NCBI RefSeq assembly: GCF_900103805.1
Contig: NZ_FNIB01000004.1
Location: forward strand, 186,001 to 250,000
Origin: Cryobacterium flavum
GTDB taxonomy: Bacteria > Actinomycetota > Actinomycetes > Actinomycetales > Microbacteriaceae
DNA: 64,000 bases
Direction: 5' to 3'
Shown here: positions 8,410-16,027 of the stretch, piece after piece
Layout of the letters: every line of letters begins with the position of its first letter
How positions within the stretch are numbered: the first letter of the stretch is position 1
The notes under the pieces: model-generated
Told to the model about the DNA's origin: nothing
The model's database searches: none
Seen by the model: only the letters and a program-made list of their open reading frames with translations
Translations under genes and position numbers: made by a program

Positions 8410-9000
8410 TTATCGGCTTTGTTGCGAGTCATCCGGGTTGTGAGCGTCGACGAGTTCTTGTGCCATGGTGCTCGCTTCGCGGACGAGAGCAGCGTCGCGT
8501 CCGACTTTCGCTGCTGTGATGGCGGCGTCGTAGAGCAAGACCAGTCGGGATACTGCTGTGGACGTAGTGTCTGCACCGATGAGGTTGGCCAGGTGTGTGC
8601 GAACGACGGCGCGGTAGCGTTTGGCGACTGTGCGTACTGCCGCGCATTCCGGTAGTTCAATCACGGCGTTGGTGAATGGGCAGCCGTGGAACGTGTTCAA
8701 TTCAACTGAGCGGGCGAGGGCCTCAAATAGTGCTGAGATCCGCTCCCGGCGTGGCGAAAGCGGATTGTCCAGAGCGTGAGCGTTTCCAATCCAGCCGTCT
8801 AGTTCCTGTTCCAGGTAGGCCACGACAAGAGCTTCTTTGTTGGCGAAGTTGTTATAGAGACTGGCTTTGGCGACGCCCGCGTTACGCACAACGAGATCGA
8901 TTCCCGTTGCATTGATGCCGTGTTCGTGGAATAGGTGGCCTGCCGACGCGAGTAGGCGCGCCTTGGCGCTTACTATCGGGGTGATGGTCGACGAATGCAT
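8410..9000 (-). CDS. TetR-family transcriptional repressor
   Basis: 196-aa TetR protein: an N-terminal helix-turn-helix (ARLLASAGHLFHEHGINATG, VVRNAGVAKASLYNNFANKE) and a ligand domain with the GCPFTNAVIELPE motif. Cysteines at 107 and 119 are candidates for electrophile or redox sensing, as in NemR-like repressors, but this is inference. The gene is divergent from dsrE/ABM genes 71 bp away, and a palindrome centred at 9021 overlaps the + strand promoter and abuts its own -10. The -10 TAATAT at 9012-9007 lies six bases before the ATG, so the mRNA is probably leaderless. Confidence 0.9.
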   Translation of the reverse strand: MHSSTITPIVSAKARLLASAGHLFHEHGINATGIDLVVRNAGVAKASLYNNFANKEALVVAYLEQELDGWIGNAHALDNPLSPRRERISALFEALARSVELNTFHGCPFTNAVIELPECAAVRTVAKRYRAVVRTHLANLIGADTTSTAVSRLVLLYDAAITAAKVGRDAALVREASTMAQELVDAHNPDDSQQSR

Positions 9001-9006
9001 GCCTTG

Positions 9007-9012
9007 ATATTA
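9007..9012 (-). promoter_or_regulatory. -10 element of tetR, leaderless layout
   Basis: TAATAT on the - strand with exactly six bases (9006-9001) before the ATG at 9000; no Shine-Dalgarno site is placed normally. Confidence 0.55.
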
Positions 9013-9014
9013 CC

Positions 9015-9028
9015 AGACTGATCGGTAT
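9015..9028. promoter_or_regulatory. Candidate TetR operator
   Basis: AGACTGATCGGTAT is an imperfect palindrome (10 of 14 positions) around GATC. A related half-site AGATCGGTCTA follows at 9043-9053. It sits inside the rightward promoter and next to the leftward -10, so one bound dimer could block both. Confidence 0.55.
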
Positions 9029-9071
9029 ACTCAGTAGTAGCCAGATCGGTCTAACTAGGAGGTAAATATTT

Positions 9072-9428
9072 ATGTCTGATTCCAAGATCGCCGTCGTCAT
9101 TTATGAGCCCATCGGCTCCGACAGTTCACGCGTCTATCGCGGTCTCAAGACTGCCCTAGAATTTAAGGACGCCGGTGATGACGTCGTCGTCGTTTTTGAC
9201 GGGTCGGGCGTTGAATCCCTCGCCGCCATCTCAGACCCCAAGCACAAGATGAATCCCCTCGCCGTCGCCCTGCACGACAACATCCGGGGCGCCTGTGCAT
9301 TCTGCGTCGCATCCCACGGGGTTACCGACGCTGTCGACGCTGGCGGGTGGCCGCTGTTGGCTGAATACAAGGGCGAAGCAAGTATCCGTTCTCTCGTGGT
9401 CGAGGGCTACCAGATCCTCAACTTCTAA
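9072..9428 (+). CDS. DsrE-family protein
   Basis: 118-aa single-domain protein with the DsrE-like fold pattern: KIAVVIYEPIGSDSS at the start, VYRGLKTALEFKDAGDDVVV, and a CAFC pair (Cys75, Cys78) in GACAFCVASHGV. DsrE-like proteins bind or relay sulfur, or act as small regulatory proteins; the substrate here is unknown. It has a strong AGGAGG ribosome site. It is first in a two-gene unit with the ABM monooxygenase and divergent from tetR, so it is probably induced when TetR is released. Codon use and GC are lower than in the flanking core genes, suggesting acquired DNA. Confidence 0.82.
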   Translation: MSDSKIAVVIYEPIGSDSSRVYRGLKTALEFKDAGDDVVVVFDGSGVESLAAISDPKHKMNPLAVALHDNIRGACAFCVASHGVTDAVDAGGWPLLAEYKGEASIRSLVVEGYQILNF

Positions 9429-9471
9429 GCACCACGTCCGACCTTTCACTTTTATATGAATTGGAGTTTTC

Positions 9472-9765
9472 ATGGCCCTGACAGTTCTTCTTGACCTTCG
9501 CCTGAAATCGGAAGCCGTTCTCGCTGCGCCGGCCATGCTGCGAGACATCCTTACTGGGACCCGAGCATTTAAGGGGTGTCTGGGTGTTGACGTGTTGCTT
9601 GATTGCGACGATCCCGCCCACATGATTTTGCTGGAGCGGTGGGCGTCGGCCGACGCTGACGCGGCCTATCGTCAGTGGCGCGGGGGCGCGGGTGCGACCG
9701 AACTGGGCTCATTGCTAGCCAGCGCCCCGCAGGTCTCAGTGTTTGAGACTGCCAGCGACATCTGA
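9472..9765 (+). CDS. Antibiotic biosynthesis monooxygenase (ABM) domain protein
   Basis: 97-aa protein with the ABM dimeric alpha-beta barrel pattern: TVLLDLRLKSEAVLAAPAML, RAFKGCLGVDVLLDCDDPAH, MILLERWASADADAAYRQW, and a short C-terminal beta strand. Family members include cofactor-free quinol monooxygenases (YgiN type) and heme-degrading enzymes; the size favours a small quinol or polyketide monooxygenase. It follows dsrE by 43 bp and ends just before a strong hairpin, so the two genes form one transcript under TetR control. Substrate unknown. Confidence 0.8.
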   Translation: MALTVLLDLRLKSEAVLAAPAMLRDILTGTRAFKGCLGVDVLLDCDDPAHMILLERWASADADAAYRQWRGGAGATELGSLLASAPQVSVFETASDI

Positions 9766-10081
9766 CTGAGCACTACGGCGCGCACCCGAGGTCATGTTCA
9801 CGTCCTCGGGTGCGCGCTGTGGGTGTGTTCCCGGTTATAGAACCGCGCCGGGTAAGCCGCCTGCACTTGGTGCTGTTGCGGGTCAGCCCCACACACAACA
9901 TGCAGGGAGCAGGCCATGTATCAAGCAGTCTGAAATGAGGTCGCGCTGGCAGAGTTGGATGAAACCATCCTGGTTGATACCACCGTTATATCGGTAGTTC
10001 CAACCACCACGTGAACCGCCTTGGGCCAACGTACAGGTTTATCCGTTTCGTGAGCTGGTCCCGGGGCCGGCGCCAGGTATT
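9766..10081. other. 316-bp intergenic stretch
   Basis: The first 50 bp hold the strong hairpin described separately. The rest has no convincing gene; the short frame 9794-9997 has no recognisable family, no ribosome site and starts inside the hairpin. A phrase ELDETILVDTTVISV can be read near 9950-9995 on the + strand without a usable start; its origin is unknown. The - strand ATP-grasp gene ends at 10082. Confidence 0.6.
9778..9817. terminator. Strong hairpin terminator after the ABM gene
   Basis: GCGCGCACCCGAGG (9778-9791) pairs perfectly with its mirror at 9804-9817, a 14-bp stem with a 12-nt loop. It starts 13 bp after the ABM stop. No long T-run follows, but stem-only terminators are common in actinobacteria. 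It could act on both strands. Confidence 0.75.
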
Positions 10082-11044
10082 TTAGGCTGCGAGCTTTTTG
10101 AGGTACCGTGCCAGGGCTCGTGGAGCCGAACGAGGGGCCTCGGCCTCGACGAGCGCGTTGTAGTTCGTGTTGGTATTCACGTCGTAAGTGAGCACTCGAC
10201 CGTCTTCGGCCTCGATGAACTCGATACCGCAGACTTCCAACCCGTTCCGCCGCGCAAACTCGAGGTATTTGTCGATGATTGAGTGGTCGAAGTCATCGCG
10301 CACACTGAAGAGTTGCTGACCGGCTACGGGTGCGATGGTGGCGCCGGGAGGCATGATCAACTCGCGCGTGATCGGGTCGATGGCGCAGGCATCCGCTGGG
10401 CAGAGCTGGAAGCCGCCCCGCGCGGTATCAGCCTTGACCGCGTAGATGAACTCGCCGCCGACGATCTCGACCCGGGTGATGAAGGGTTCCTTGGCCTGGA
10501 TGTATTCCTGAATGAGTGTGATGCCGTCCTGCGGCTCCTCGAACTCGTCGGAGGCAACATACTCGGCGAGCTCGTCCTGGCTGTCGAACTTGCGCACCCC
10601 CAAGCCCTTGCCGCCTTGATTGTGCTTGGTCATGAACGGGGCGGCAAAGCCCTGCGCCGCGGCGAGAATTTGCTCACGGCCCACCGCCGCTACGGTGCGC
10701 GGGGTGTCAATTCCGGCGGCCTTGAGCGCGACCAACTGCTCGACCTTACTCATCTCAAGCTCGAGCACGCGCCGGCCATTCACCGTGCGGCGGCCGTGGG
10801 CCTCGAGCCAGGCCAGTACGGCGCGCGCGTAGTCTTTCGACATTCCGTGGTCGCGGGTGTGAGCGGATGCGCTGATGCGCGACCAGAAGATTCCCTCCGG
10901 CGGCACCGAATCCAGGTCGAGAACCCCGTCGGTGAGCAGCCATTCCTTTACCTCCATACCCTCTGCTTCAAACGCCCGGGCGAACGGTGGAAACCACTCG
11001 GGGTTCTCGTGCAGGGCATAGATCGTGGGCAGGCTGGAAGTCAT
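10082..11044 (-). CDS. ATP-grasp ligase (RimK-like)
   Basis: 320-aa ATP-grasp enzyme. After a pre-ATP-grasp domain (about residues 1-100) come the lysine of TVAAVGREQI-AAPFMTKHN, the glycine-rich loop QGGKGLGVRKF and the Mg2+-binding tail GIEFIEAEDGRVLTYDVNTN. RimK-like ligases join an amino acid or amine to a carboxylate through an acyl phosphate; the substrates here are unknown. It is the third gene of a - strand unit after an M20 amidohydrolase and an AbgT-type transporter, so it may act on the same amidated compound. AAAGGA lies 7 nt before the ATG. The 76-bp gap to abgT fits one operon. Confidence 0.85.
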   Translation of the reverse strand: MTSSLPTIYALHENPEWFPPFARAFEAEGMEVKEWLLTDGVLDLDSVPPEGIFWSRISASAHTRDHGMSKDYARAVLAWLEAHGRRTVNGRRVLELEMSKVEQLVALKAAGIDTPRTVAAVGREQILAAAQGFAAPFMTKHNQGGKGLGVRKFDSQDELAEYVASDEFEEPQDGITLIQEYIQAKEPFITRVEIVGGEFIYAVKADTARGGFQLCPADACAIDPITRELIMPPGATIAPVAGQQLFSVRDDFDHSIIDKYLEFARRNGLEVCGIEFIEAEDGRVLTYDVNTNTNYNALVEAEAPRSAPRALARYLKKLAA

Positions 11045-11120
11045 GAAAATCCTTTCGGTTGCACTGGAGATAAGAGGGTGATGTCGCGCACTATTCCGCG
11101 CGGCCTAACGGCGACTTCCA

Positions 11121-12695
11121 TTAGGGAATGAGGATCCCGTTGCCGGGACCCATCGGCAGGTCGAAGAAGTAGAACACACTCAGCACCCCCACCCAGGCGA
11201 GCCAGAACGTAACCGCGAAGGGCAGCATGCGGGCGATCATAGTGCCGAGCCCCGCCCGCGGCTCGTACTTGCGCAGCATCGTGAGTAGCACGATCATGTA
11301 CGGGTTGAGCGGTGTCAGCACCTGGGTGGCCGAATCTCCCACCCGGAAGGCGCCCTGGATAAACGCGGGTTCGTAGCCAAGGAGCACGAACAGCGGAACG
11401 AAAACGGCGGCCATCAGCGTCCACATCGCCGAGCCTGAAATGATGAAGAGGTTCAGTAGCGAGGCGAGCAGCACGAAGCTGACCACGGCCGGAAATCCGG
11501 TGAGACCGATGGACTCAAGGCCGCTGGCCCCCGTCACGGCGAGCCAACTCCCGATTCCGGAAAAATTGAACAGGGCAATGAACTGGCCGAGGATGAACGC
11601 GAGCACGAGGAATCCGCTCATGTCCTTGATAGCTTGCCCCATCACGCGGGGCACGTCACTGCCCCTGGCGATGGTACCGGTGATCTTGCCGTATACCAGA
11701 CCCGGAATCACAAACATGGCGAAGACGATGAACACGATCGAACTCAGCAGGGGCGAGCGCGGCAGAAACTCGCCGTCTTCGTTGCGCCACGGAGATTCCG
11801 GCAGGAGCACGCCGACCAGAATCACCGCAGCGACCACGGCACCAGCCACGAACGACCAGAACAGGCCACGGTTCTCGGCGTCCGTGAGCCGGGCGTTCAT
11901 CGCGGCGGGAACCAACACGGCGTCGTCGTCGTCGACGATCTCCTGGCGCGCAATCCCCTGCCGACCCAGACGCGGTTCCAGGATCTTGTCGATAATGAAG
12001 CCGGCGACGGCGATGAGCACGAGCGAGGAAACCACATTGAAGAAATAGTTCGACACCGGGGTAACGGCGGAACCGGCGTTGGGCAGGTTCTGCGTGACAG
12101 ACGTGGTGATTCCGGCGAACAGCGCGTCGAGGCTCGTCACGAACAGCGAGGTCGAATAGCCAGCGCCCACGGCGGCGAACCCGCCGAGCAGCCCAGCCAC
12201 CGGGTGCCGCCCGGCTGCCTTGAATACCAGGGCGGCCAGCGGGGGGATGACCACGAAGGCCGCATCAGACATGATCGATCCAACGACCCCCACGAACGCC
12301 ACGGCATAGGGCAGTGACCAGCGCGGCGCCGATCCGAAGGTCTTGCGGATCAGCGCCGCGAGCAGGCCCGACTTCTCGGCCACACCGACCGCGAGCAGGA
12401 TGGGCAGCACCGTCGCGAGCGGCGGGAAGCCCAGGTAGTTGACCCCGATATTCTGGGTGAACCAGGTGAGCCCCTCCGCAGTGAAGAAGCCCTTGACCAC
12501 CGTGACTTCGTCGGTTCCGGGCAGTTGCACCGTGACATTCGCCCACGCCATCGCGGTCGACGCGACCGCCGTGATGCCAAAGAGCAGGAGGAAGAGCATG
12601 AACGGGTCTGGCAGTTTGTTGCCGACGCGTTCGATTCCGCCGAGAAAACGATCGATTAGGGCGCTACGCCGGGTTAGGGACGGTTGTGAAGACAT
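11121..12695 (-). CDS. AbgT-family transporter
   Basis: 524-aa polytopic membrane protein of the AbgT family (p-aminobenzoyl-glutamate uptake, or sulfonamide export in some members). Hallmarks: NKLPDPFMLFLLLFGITAVA in the first helix, SIMSDAAFVVIPPLAALVF, a GGFAAVGAGYSTSLFV hairpin and GDSATQVLTPLNPYMIVLL near the C-terminus. About a dozen hydrophobic segments are visible. It is placed between an M20D amidohydrolase and an ATP-grasp ligase on the same strand, 39 bp after the hydrolase. This is like E. coli abgB-abgT, so import of an aminoacyl-glutamate type substrate followed by hydrolysis is likely. Substrate specificity is not readable from sequence. Confidence 0.92.
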   Translation of the reverse strand: MSSQPSLTRRSALIDRFLGGIERVGNKLPDPFMLFLLLFGITAVASTAMAWANVTVQLPGTDEVTVVKGFFTAEGLTWFTQNIGVNYLGFPPLATVLPILLAVGVAEKSGLLAALIRKTFGSAPRWSLPYAVAFVGVVGSIMSDAAFVVIPPLAALVFKAAGRHPVAGLLGGFAAVGAGYSTSLFVTSLDALFAGITTSVTQNLPNAGSAVTPVSNYFFNVVSSLVLIAVAGFIIDKILEPRLGRQGIARQEIVDDDDAVLVPAAMNARLTDAENRGLFWSFVAGAVVAAVILVGVLLPESPWRNEDGEFLPRSPLLSSIVFIVFAMFVIPGLVYGKITGTIARGSDVPRVMGQAIKDMSGFLVLAFILGQFIALFNFSGIGSWLAVTGASGLESIGLTGFPAVVSFVLLASLLNLFIISGSAMWTLMAAVFVPLFVLLGYEPAFIQGAFRVGDSATQVLTPLNPYMIVLLTMLRKYEPRAGLGTMIARMLPFAVTFWLAWVGVLSVFYFFDLPMGPGNGILIP

Positions 12696-12734
12696 GGGGC
12701 CTACCTTGCTTCGGGTCGATCGGTGAATGAGGAA

Positions 12735-14063
12735 TCAGTCGAAGAAGTGCGGCACGTCGATCGCGCCGCCCTGCTCCGCGAACTCCTCGGCCACGCTCTG
12801 GCGCAGCTCGGCGTCGCAGAGAAAATCGAGGGCGGTGAGCGCGAGCCCGCAGGCTCCGTCAAGGGCACCGACCTCGGCGGCATCCGTTGCTGAGGCCGCC
12901 GCGAATTCTCGGGTGTGCAGGGCAACGTCTGGTGCCGCGATCTTGATCAGTGGGTGGATACCGGGGATGCGATGGCTGACATTGCCGAAGTCGGTCGACG
13001 CTGCGATGGTTTCCGACACCACGCCGAGCGGCAGCGGCTGGCGGCCGCGGCGCTGTTGGGCGGCGACCCACCGTTCGGTGAGCGCGTCGTTTGTTCGCAC
13101 CGGCAGGGTGGGGGCGTGTTCGTCCCAGTCGACCTCGACGCTGGTTCCGGTCATCAAGGCCGCGCCTCGGGCGATGCCGTTCAACCGTTCGCTGAGGTCC
13201 TTGAGGGTCTCGGCGAATTTAGAGCGGGCGTAGAGCTCGAGCACCGCCCGCTCAGGAATTATGCTCGGCCGAGTTCCCCCCTCGCTGATCACGGCGTGCA
13301 CGCGGTCCACCGGCGGCAGCTGCTGACGCAGCAGGCCAACGGCCTGATACGCCAGGGTTGCCGCGTCGAGGGCGTTGCGTCCCATAAAAGGTTGAGCGGA
13401 TGCGTGCGCCGCGACGCCCGTAAACGTCACGGTGAGCACCCGCCGGCCGAGCCACACCTGGTCGGCGAGGTCGTAGCCGTAGGGGTGCACCATGATCGCG
13501 GCGTCGAGGCCGTCGAAGGCACCGTGCCTGGCCATGACCTCCTTGCCGGAGAAGCCTTCCTCAGCTGGGGTGCCGAGCAATACCACCCGGCCCGTGAATG
13601 CGTCGGGATTCTCAGCGAGTGTGTTCGACAGCGCGAGGAAAGCACCGACTCCGGCCGCGGCGATCACATTGTGGCCGCAGCCGTGCCCGACGTCAGGCAA
13701 AGCATCGTACTCGCTGAGAATCGCGATGGCCGGGCCGTCGCCCGACCCGATCTCGGCGCGAATTGCGGTATCAACCCCGTTCACGCCGAGCTGTGCGGCT
13801 ATCCCGTGGCGACCGAGCAGCTCCACCAAATAGGCGGCGCTTCGATGCTCCTGAAAGGCGGTCTCCGGGTCGGCGTGCAGACTGTGAACGACGTCTCTCA
13901 GATCCTCGGCAAGCGCCTCGGCGTGGGCTTCGACGACCCGTACCAGTTCTTCCGGGGCCCCGGCGAACCGCGACGGCACCGCCACAGAGGTCTGCATCCT
14001 CCGCGCAGTGTCGGCCTGAAGCTTCTGAAGATACGTGGTCGTCGGCACTATCGAATGACTCAT
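12735..14063 (-). CDS. M20D amidohydrolase (AbgB-like)
   Basis: 442-aa metal-dependent amidohydrolase/aminoacylase. Motifs for the dinuclear site: LHADPETAFQEHRSA, DALPDVGHGCGHNVIAAAG (Cys and His ligands), LLGTPAEEGFSGK (Glu-Glu), MVHPYG and a late STDFGNVSHRIPGIHPLI. The lid domain lies between. Together with the following AbgT transporter it resembles the p-aminobenzoyl-glutamate utilisation pair, so an imported amide is probably hydrolysed in the cytosol. Compared with E. coli there is a single hydrolase subunit, as in many actinobacteria. The ATG at 14063 has -10 TAGTGT six bases upstream and no ribosome site, so the operon mRNA is probably leaderless. Confidence 0.9.
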   Translation of the reverse strand: MSHSIVPTTTYLQKLQADTARRMQTSVAVPSRFAGAPEELVRVVEAHAEALAEDLRDVVHSLHADPETAFQEHRSAAYLVELLGRHGIAAQLGVNGVDTAIRAEIGSGDGPAIAILSEYDALPDVGHGCGHNVIAAAGVGAFLALSNTLAENPDAFTGRVVLLGTPAEEGFSGKEVMARHGAFDGLDAAIMVHPYGYDLADQVWLGRRVLTVTFTGVAAHASAQPFMGRNALDAATLAYQAVGLLRQQLPPVDRVHAVISEGGTRPSIIPERAVLELYARSKFAETLKDLSERLNGIARGAALMTGTSVEVDWDEHAPTLPVRTNDALTERWVAAQQRRGRQPLPLGVVSETIAASTDFGNVSHRIPGIHPLIKIAAPDVALHTREFAAASATDAAEVGALDGACGLALTALDFLCDAELRQSVAEEFAEQGGAIDVPHFFD

Positions 14064-14069
14064 ACATCC

Positions 14070-14075
14070 ACACTA
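14070..14075 (-). promoter_or_regulatory. -10 element of the abg-like operon, leaderless layout
   Basis: TAGTGT on the - strand, followed by exactly six bases (14069-14064) and the ATG at 14063. No Shine-Dalgarno sequence. Confidence 0.5.
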
Positions 14076-14196
14076 GACAGGGTGATTATCTCGTGGCGCC
14101 GTCCTGACCAACGCCGTCATCTAGAACGGGTGCTGGGTCAGCATCGCACGTGGTGGAAGCACAGACAGCATGAAGGAATAAGGACGAGCGGCCCAG

Positions 14197-14700
14197 TCAC
14201 GACTGGGCCTGGTCTTCTGCATCGGTGGAGACCTCGACGATCCGCTTGATCGCGGCGAGAGTTTTGGGGATGCCATCGAGGGCCTGCTGGGTGCGGTCGG
14301 CGATCTGAGCGTTCGCCTCGTCGCCGAACTTCTCCTCGAACATGGCGATCCCGTCCGGCAGGAACTCCCAAGACTCGGTGAGCCTCGTCCCGGTCTCCGC
14401 AGCGGCGAAGCTGAAGCCCCAGCGCACGAAGCTGCCGCCCACCACCCAGGCGAACTCGCGACCGCGCTCTGCCGTCACCACCTCGGACCGGGTCTGCCAG
14501 GTCCGCTGCGGGAGCTCGTTGCGCCCGGTAAACCAGGCACCAACCCGACCAGCCTCGGCCTCGTCGTCCCACCAGCACGACTTACAGACCGGACTCCACT
14601 CGCCGGTGCGGGTGATGTCGGAGAGAAGGTCGTAGAGAAACGTAGCCGATGCGTCGACGAGGATGGATTCTTGGTGGCTGAGGGTGCTTGTCTCACTCAT
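14197..14700 (-). CDS. SRPBCC-family protein
   Basis: 167-aa START-like (SRPBCC) protein. Visible pattern: an N-terminal strand followed by ASATFLYDLLSDITRTGEWS, the CKSCWWDDE segment, a long strand region to GRNELPQRTWQTRSEV and a C-terminal helix AQIADRTQQALDGIPKTLA. The fold binds hydrophobic ligands in a deep pocket (polyketide cyclases, lipid carriers, ligand sensors); no catalytic motif can be assigned. The ATG lies six bases after -10 TAGGGT, with no ribosome site. It is a single-gene unit, 133 bp upstream of which on its 3' side the abg operon begins. Function unknown. Confidence 0.82.
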   Translation of the reverse strand: MSETSTLSHQESILVDASATFLYDLLSDITRTGEWSPVCKSCWWDDEAEAGRVGAWFTGRNELPQRTWQTRSEVVTAERGREFAWVVGGSFVRWGFSFAAAETGTRLTESWEFLPDGIAMFEEKFGDEANAQIADRTQQALDGIPKTLAAIKRIVEVSTDAEDQAQS

Positions 14701-14706
14701 GCGTTT

Positions 14707-14712
14707 ACCCTA
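14707..14712 (-). promoter_or_regulatory. -10 element of the SRPBCC gene, leaderless layout
   Basis: TAGGGT on the - strand, six bases before the ATG at 14700. Confidence 0.55.
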
Positions 14713-14722
14713 ACGACGGGGG

Positions 14723-15457
14723 TCACTTCTGCCGCCGGCTGCCGCCGTGCCAGTCTTCTTGTTTTCCGACTGTGTCTGCGTCGATTCCGAACACGGCTAG
14801 CTGTGGCCGTTCGCGTAGGCTCCGTTTAAGTTCGGCAAAACCCGGGAAGCGGGCCAGAGCGACTACGTGGTCCCACAACTCGACCGCCGAGTCCTCGTGT
14901 GGCAGTCGGCTGATCACCGGCCCGAAGAAGGCCACACCGGCGGGCGGCTCGAAGTGGATGATGGGCGTGCCCGCGTCTTTTCCCGTCAGCGAGAGTGCCT
15001 CGTCCGTCTCCTGCTGAATCTCCCCGTCCCATGATTCGTCGTCGAGAGCGTCCGCCAGCTCGAGTGGCAGGCCCGCCTCGGCGAGGATCGGTTCCGCGAA
15101 CTCACGCGTCCCGCGGAGCTCACGCAGGTCGACCTCGGCCTGGTGGTTGGCCGGGCTGGGGGCGGTGTCGAAGATGTGGGTCCCGAAGGCGGCGTACAGC
15201 GGTGCCATCGCCTCGCGGCCGTGCTCCGCTCGAGCCCGGGCGGCTACCCGCAGGAGCCGGAGTCCGGCGGTGTGGCCAGCTTCGTACTCGGGAGGGAAGT
15301 GCGCGTCGTAGTCGACCTTGGCGTTGATCAGGCGCAACGAGATGAACCGCCAGTCCACGGTGTAGTCGCGCTGCGCCTGCACCTGGCGCACCCATTTGCT
15401 GGTCATCCAGGCGAAGGGGCAGACCGGGTCGAAGTAGAAGTTAATGTCGGCGTCCAT
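14723..15457 (-). CDS. DsbA-like protein of the mycothiol-dependent nitroreductase (Rv2466c) family
   Basis: 244-aa thioredoxin-fold protein: N-terminal INFYFDPVCPFAWMTSKWVR contains the active site, followed by the helical insertion (residues about 60-190) and a GTPIIHFEPPAGVAFFGPVIS cis-proline strand. It matches the DsbA/Rv2466c group of actinobacterial, mycothiol-linked oxidoreductases. In M. tuberculosis Rv2466c the site is CPWC; here it is CPFA, so the second cysteine is missing and a monothiol mechanism with mycothiol is implied. The ATG at 15457 lies six bases after -10 TAGGGT. It stands alone, with 265 bp to the nearest possible gene upstream. Confidence 0.85.
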   Translation of the reverse strand: MDADINFYFDPVCPFAWMTSKWVRQVQAQRDYTVDWRFISLRLINAKVDYDAHFPPEYEAGHTAGLRLLRVAARARAEHGREAMAPLYAAFGTHIFDTAPSPANHQAEVDLRELRGTREFAEPILAEAGLPLELADALDDESWDGEIQQETDEALSLTGKDAGTPIIHFEPPAGVAFFGPVISRLPHEDSAVELWDHVVALARFPGFAELKRSLRERPQLAVFGIDADTVGKQEDWHGGSRRQK

Positions 15458-15463
15458 GCGTCC

Positions 15464-15469
15464 ACCCTA
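15464..15469 (-). promoter_or_regulatory. -10 element of the DsbA-like gene, leaderless layout
   Basis: TAGGGT on the - strand, six bases before the ATG at 15457. Confidence 0.55.
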
Positions 15470-15688
15470 GGTCAGTGCCACAAACACGACCGAGATCGAC
15501 CGGGCGAGGTGGGCTCGACGAGCGCCCTCGCACTGATCAGAGCTTGCGCCGGATCAGGACGGCGGCGAGCTGTTACGGCGTGCCCACGGCGCCCCGCACA
15601 CCCTTCACAATCCTTAGCGGACGTTTTCGTTCCGTTACTACGCAGACCCCTAGTCCTGTGGCTCGCGCGAAAGACCGATCCTCGCCCG

Positions 15689-15809
15689 ATGCCTTTATCG
15701 CCCGATACGGTCGAGCAGATTCAGCGATTGGCCAAGCTTGGCGATGAGGGGCTCCTCTCCGAAGCAGAATACGAAGCAAAAACGCGCCGAACTTCTCGGC
15801 CGAATCTGA
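15689..15809 (+). pseudogene. SHOCT-domain peptide with a one-base frameshift
   Basis: From ATG 15689 the frame reads VEQIQRLAKLGDEGLLSEAE then YEAK, the start and middle of a SHOCT domain (short C-terminal oligomerisation motif). In the run of five A residues (15778-15782) the frame shifts: removing one A gives KRAELLGRI and a stop at 15807-15809, the canonical SHOCT end. As it stands the frame runs to 15850 with unrelated residues. Either a real frameshift or a homopolymer sequencing error. Intact, it would be a 39-aa SHOCT-only peptide or the tail of a lost larger protein. No ribosome site is clear. Confidence 0.55.
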
Positions 15810-16027
15810 CCGCCGGCACAGGTACGTCCATGTGCGGCGCCTGTCCCTGAGGTGAGAACCTCACGGACACGGTGGTGTGGGCCGCTCACCGGCTCGAGGC
15901 GTACTGACCTGCGGCGGGAGTCGAGCCCCTGCTGACACCGTCGCCGGAAGATATTCACAGCCCAGTGAGTTCAGCAATTTTCTGGGGATAACCTTTCGCC
16001 CCGGCAACTGTAATTCATTCTGGACCC

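Larger units (their letters stand above)
9004..9031 (+). promoter_or_regulatory. Promoter for the DsrE-ABM genes
   Basis: TTGATA at 9004-9009 and TATACT at 9026-9031 are separated by 16 bp, a good sigma-70-type promoter. AGGAGG at 9057-9062 precedes the ATG at 9072 by 9 nt. The TetR operator candidate lies between the two hexamers. Confidence 0.7.
15458..16027. other. 570-bp stretch with only a broken SHOCT peptide
   Basis: The first part holds the promoter of the - strand DsbA-like gene. The frameshifted SHOCT peptide at 15689-15809 is described separately. A short mirror GTGAG-AAC-CTCAC lies near 15855-15867 without a T-run. The other open frames here (for example 15475-15747 +, 15695-15958 -) have no recognisable family or start signal and I treat them as chance. 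Confidence 0.6.

Noticed and set aside
9794-9997. 67-aa + strand frame after the ABM gene
   Set aside because: Starts within the terminator hairpin, lacks a ribosome site and matches no family.
15900-15950. tRNA T-arm-like sequence near 15925
   Set aside because: GCTCGACTCCC resembles a T-loop, but the stems do not pair and no acceptor or anticodon arm can be built.
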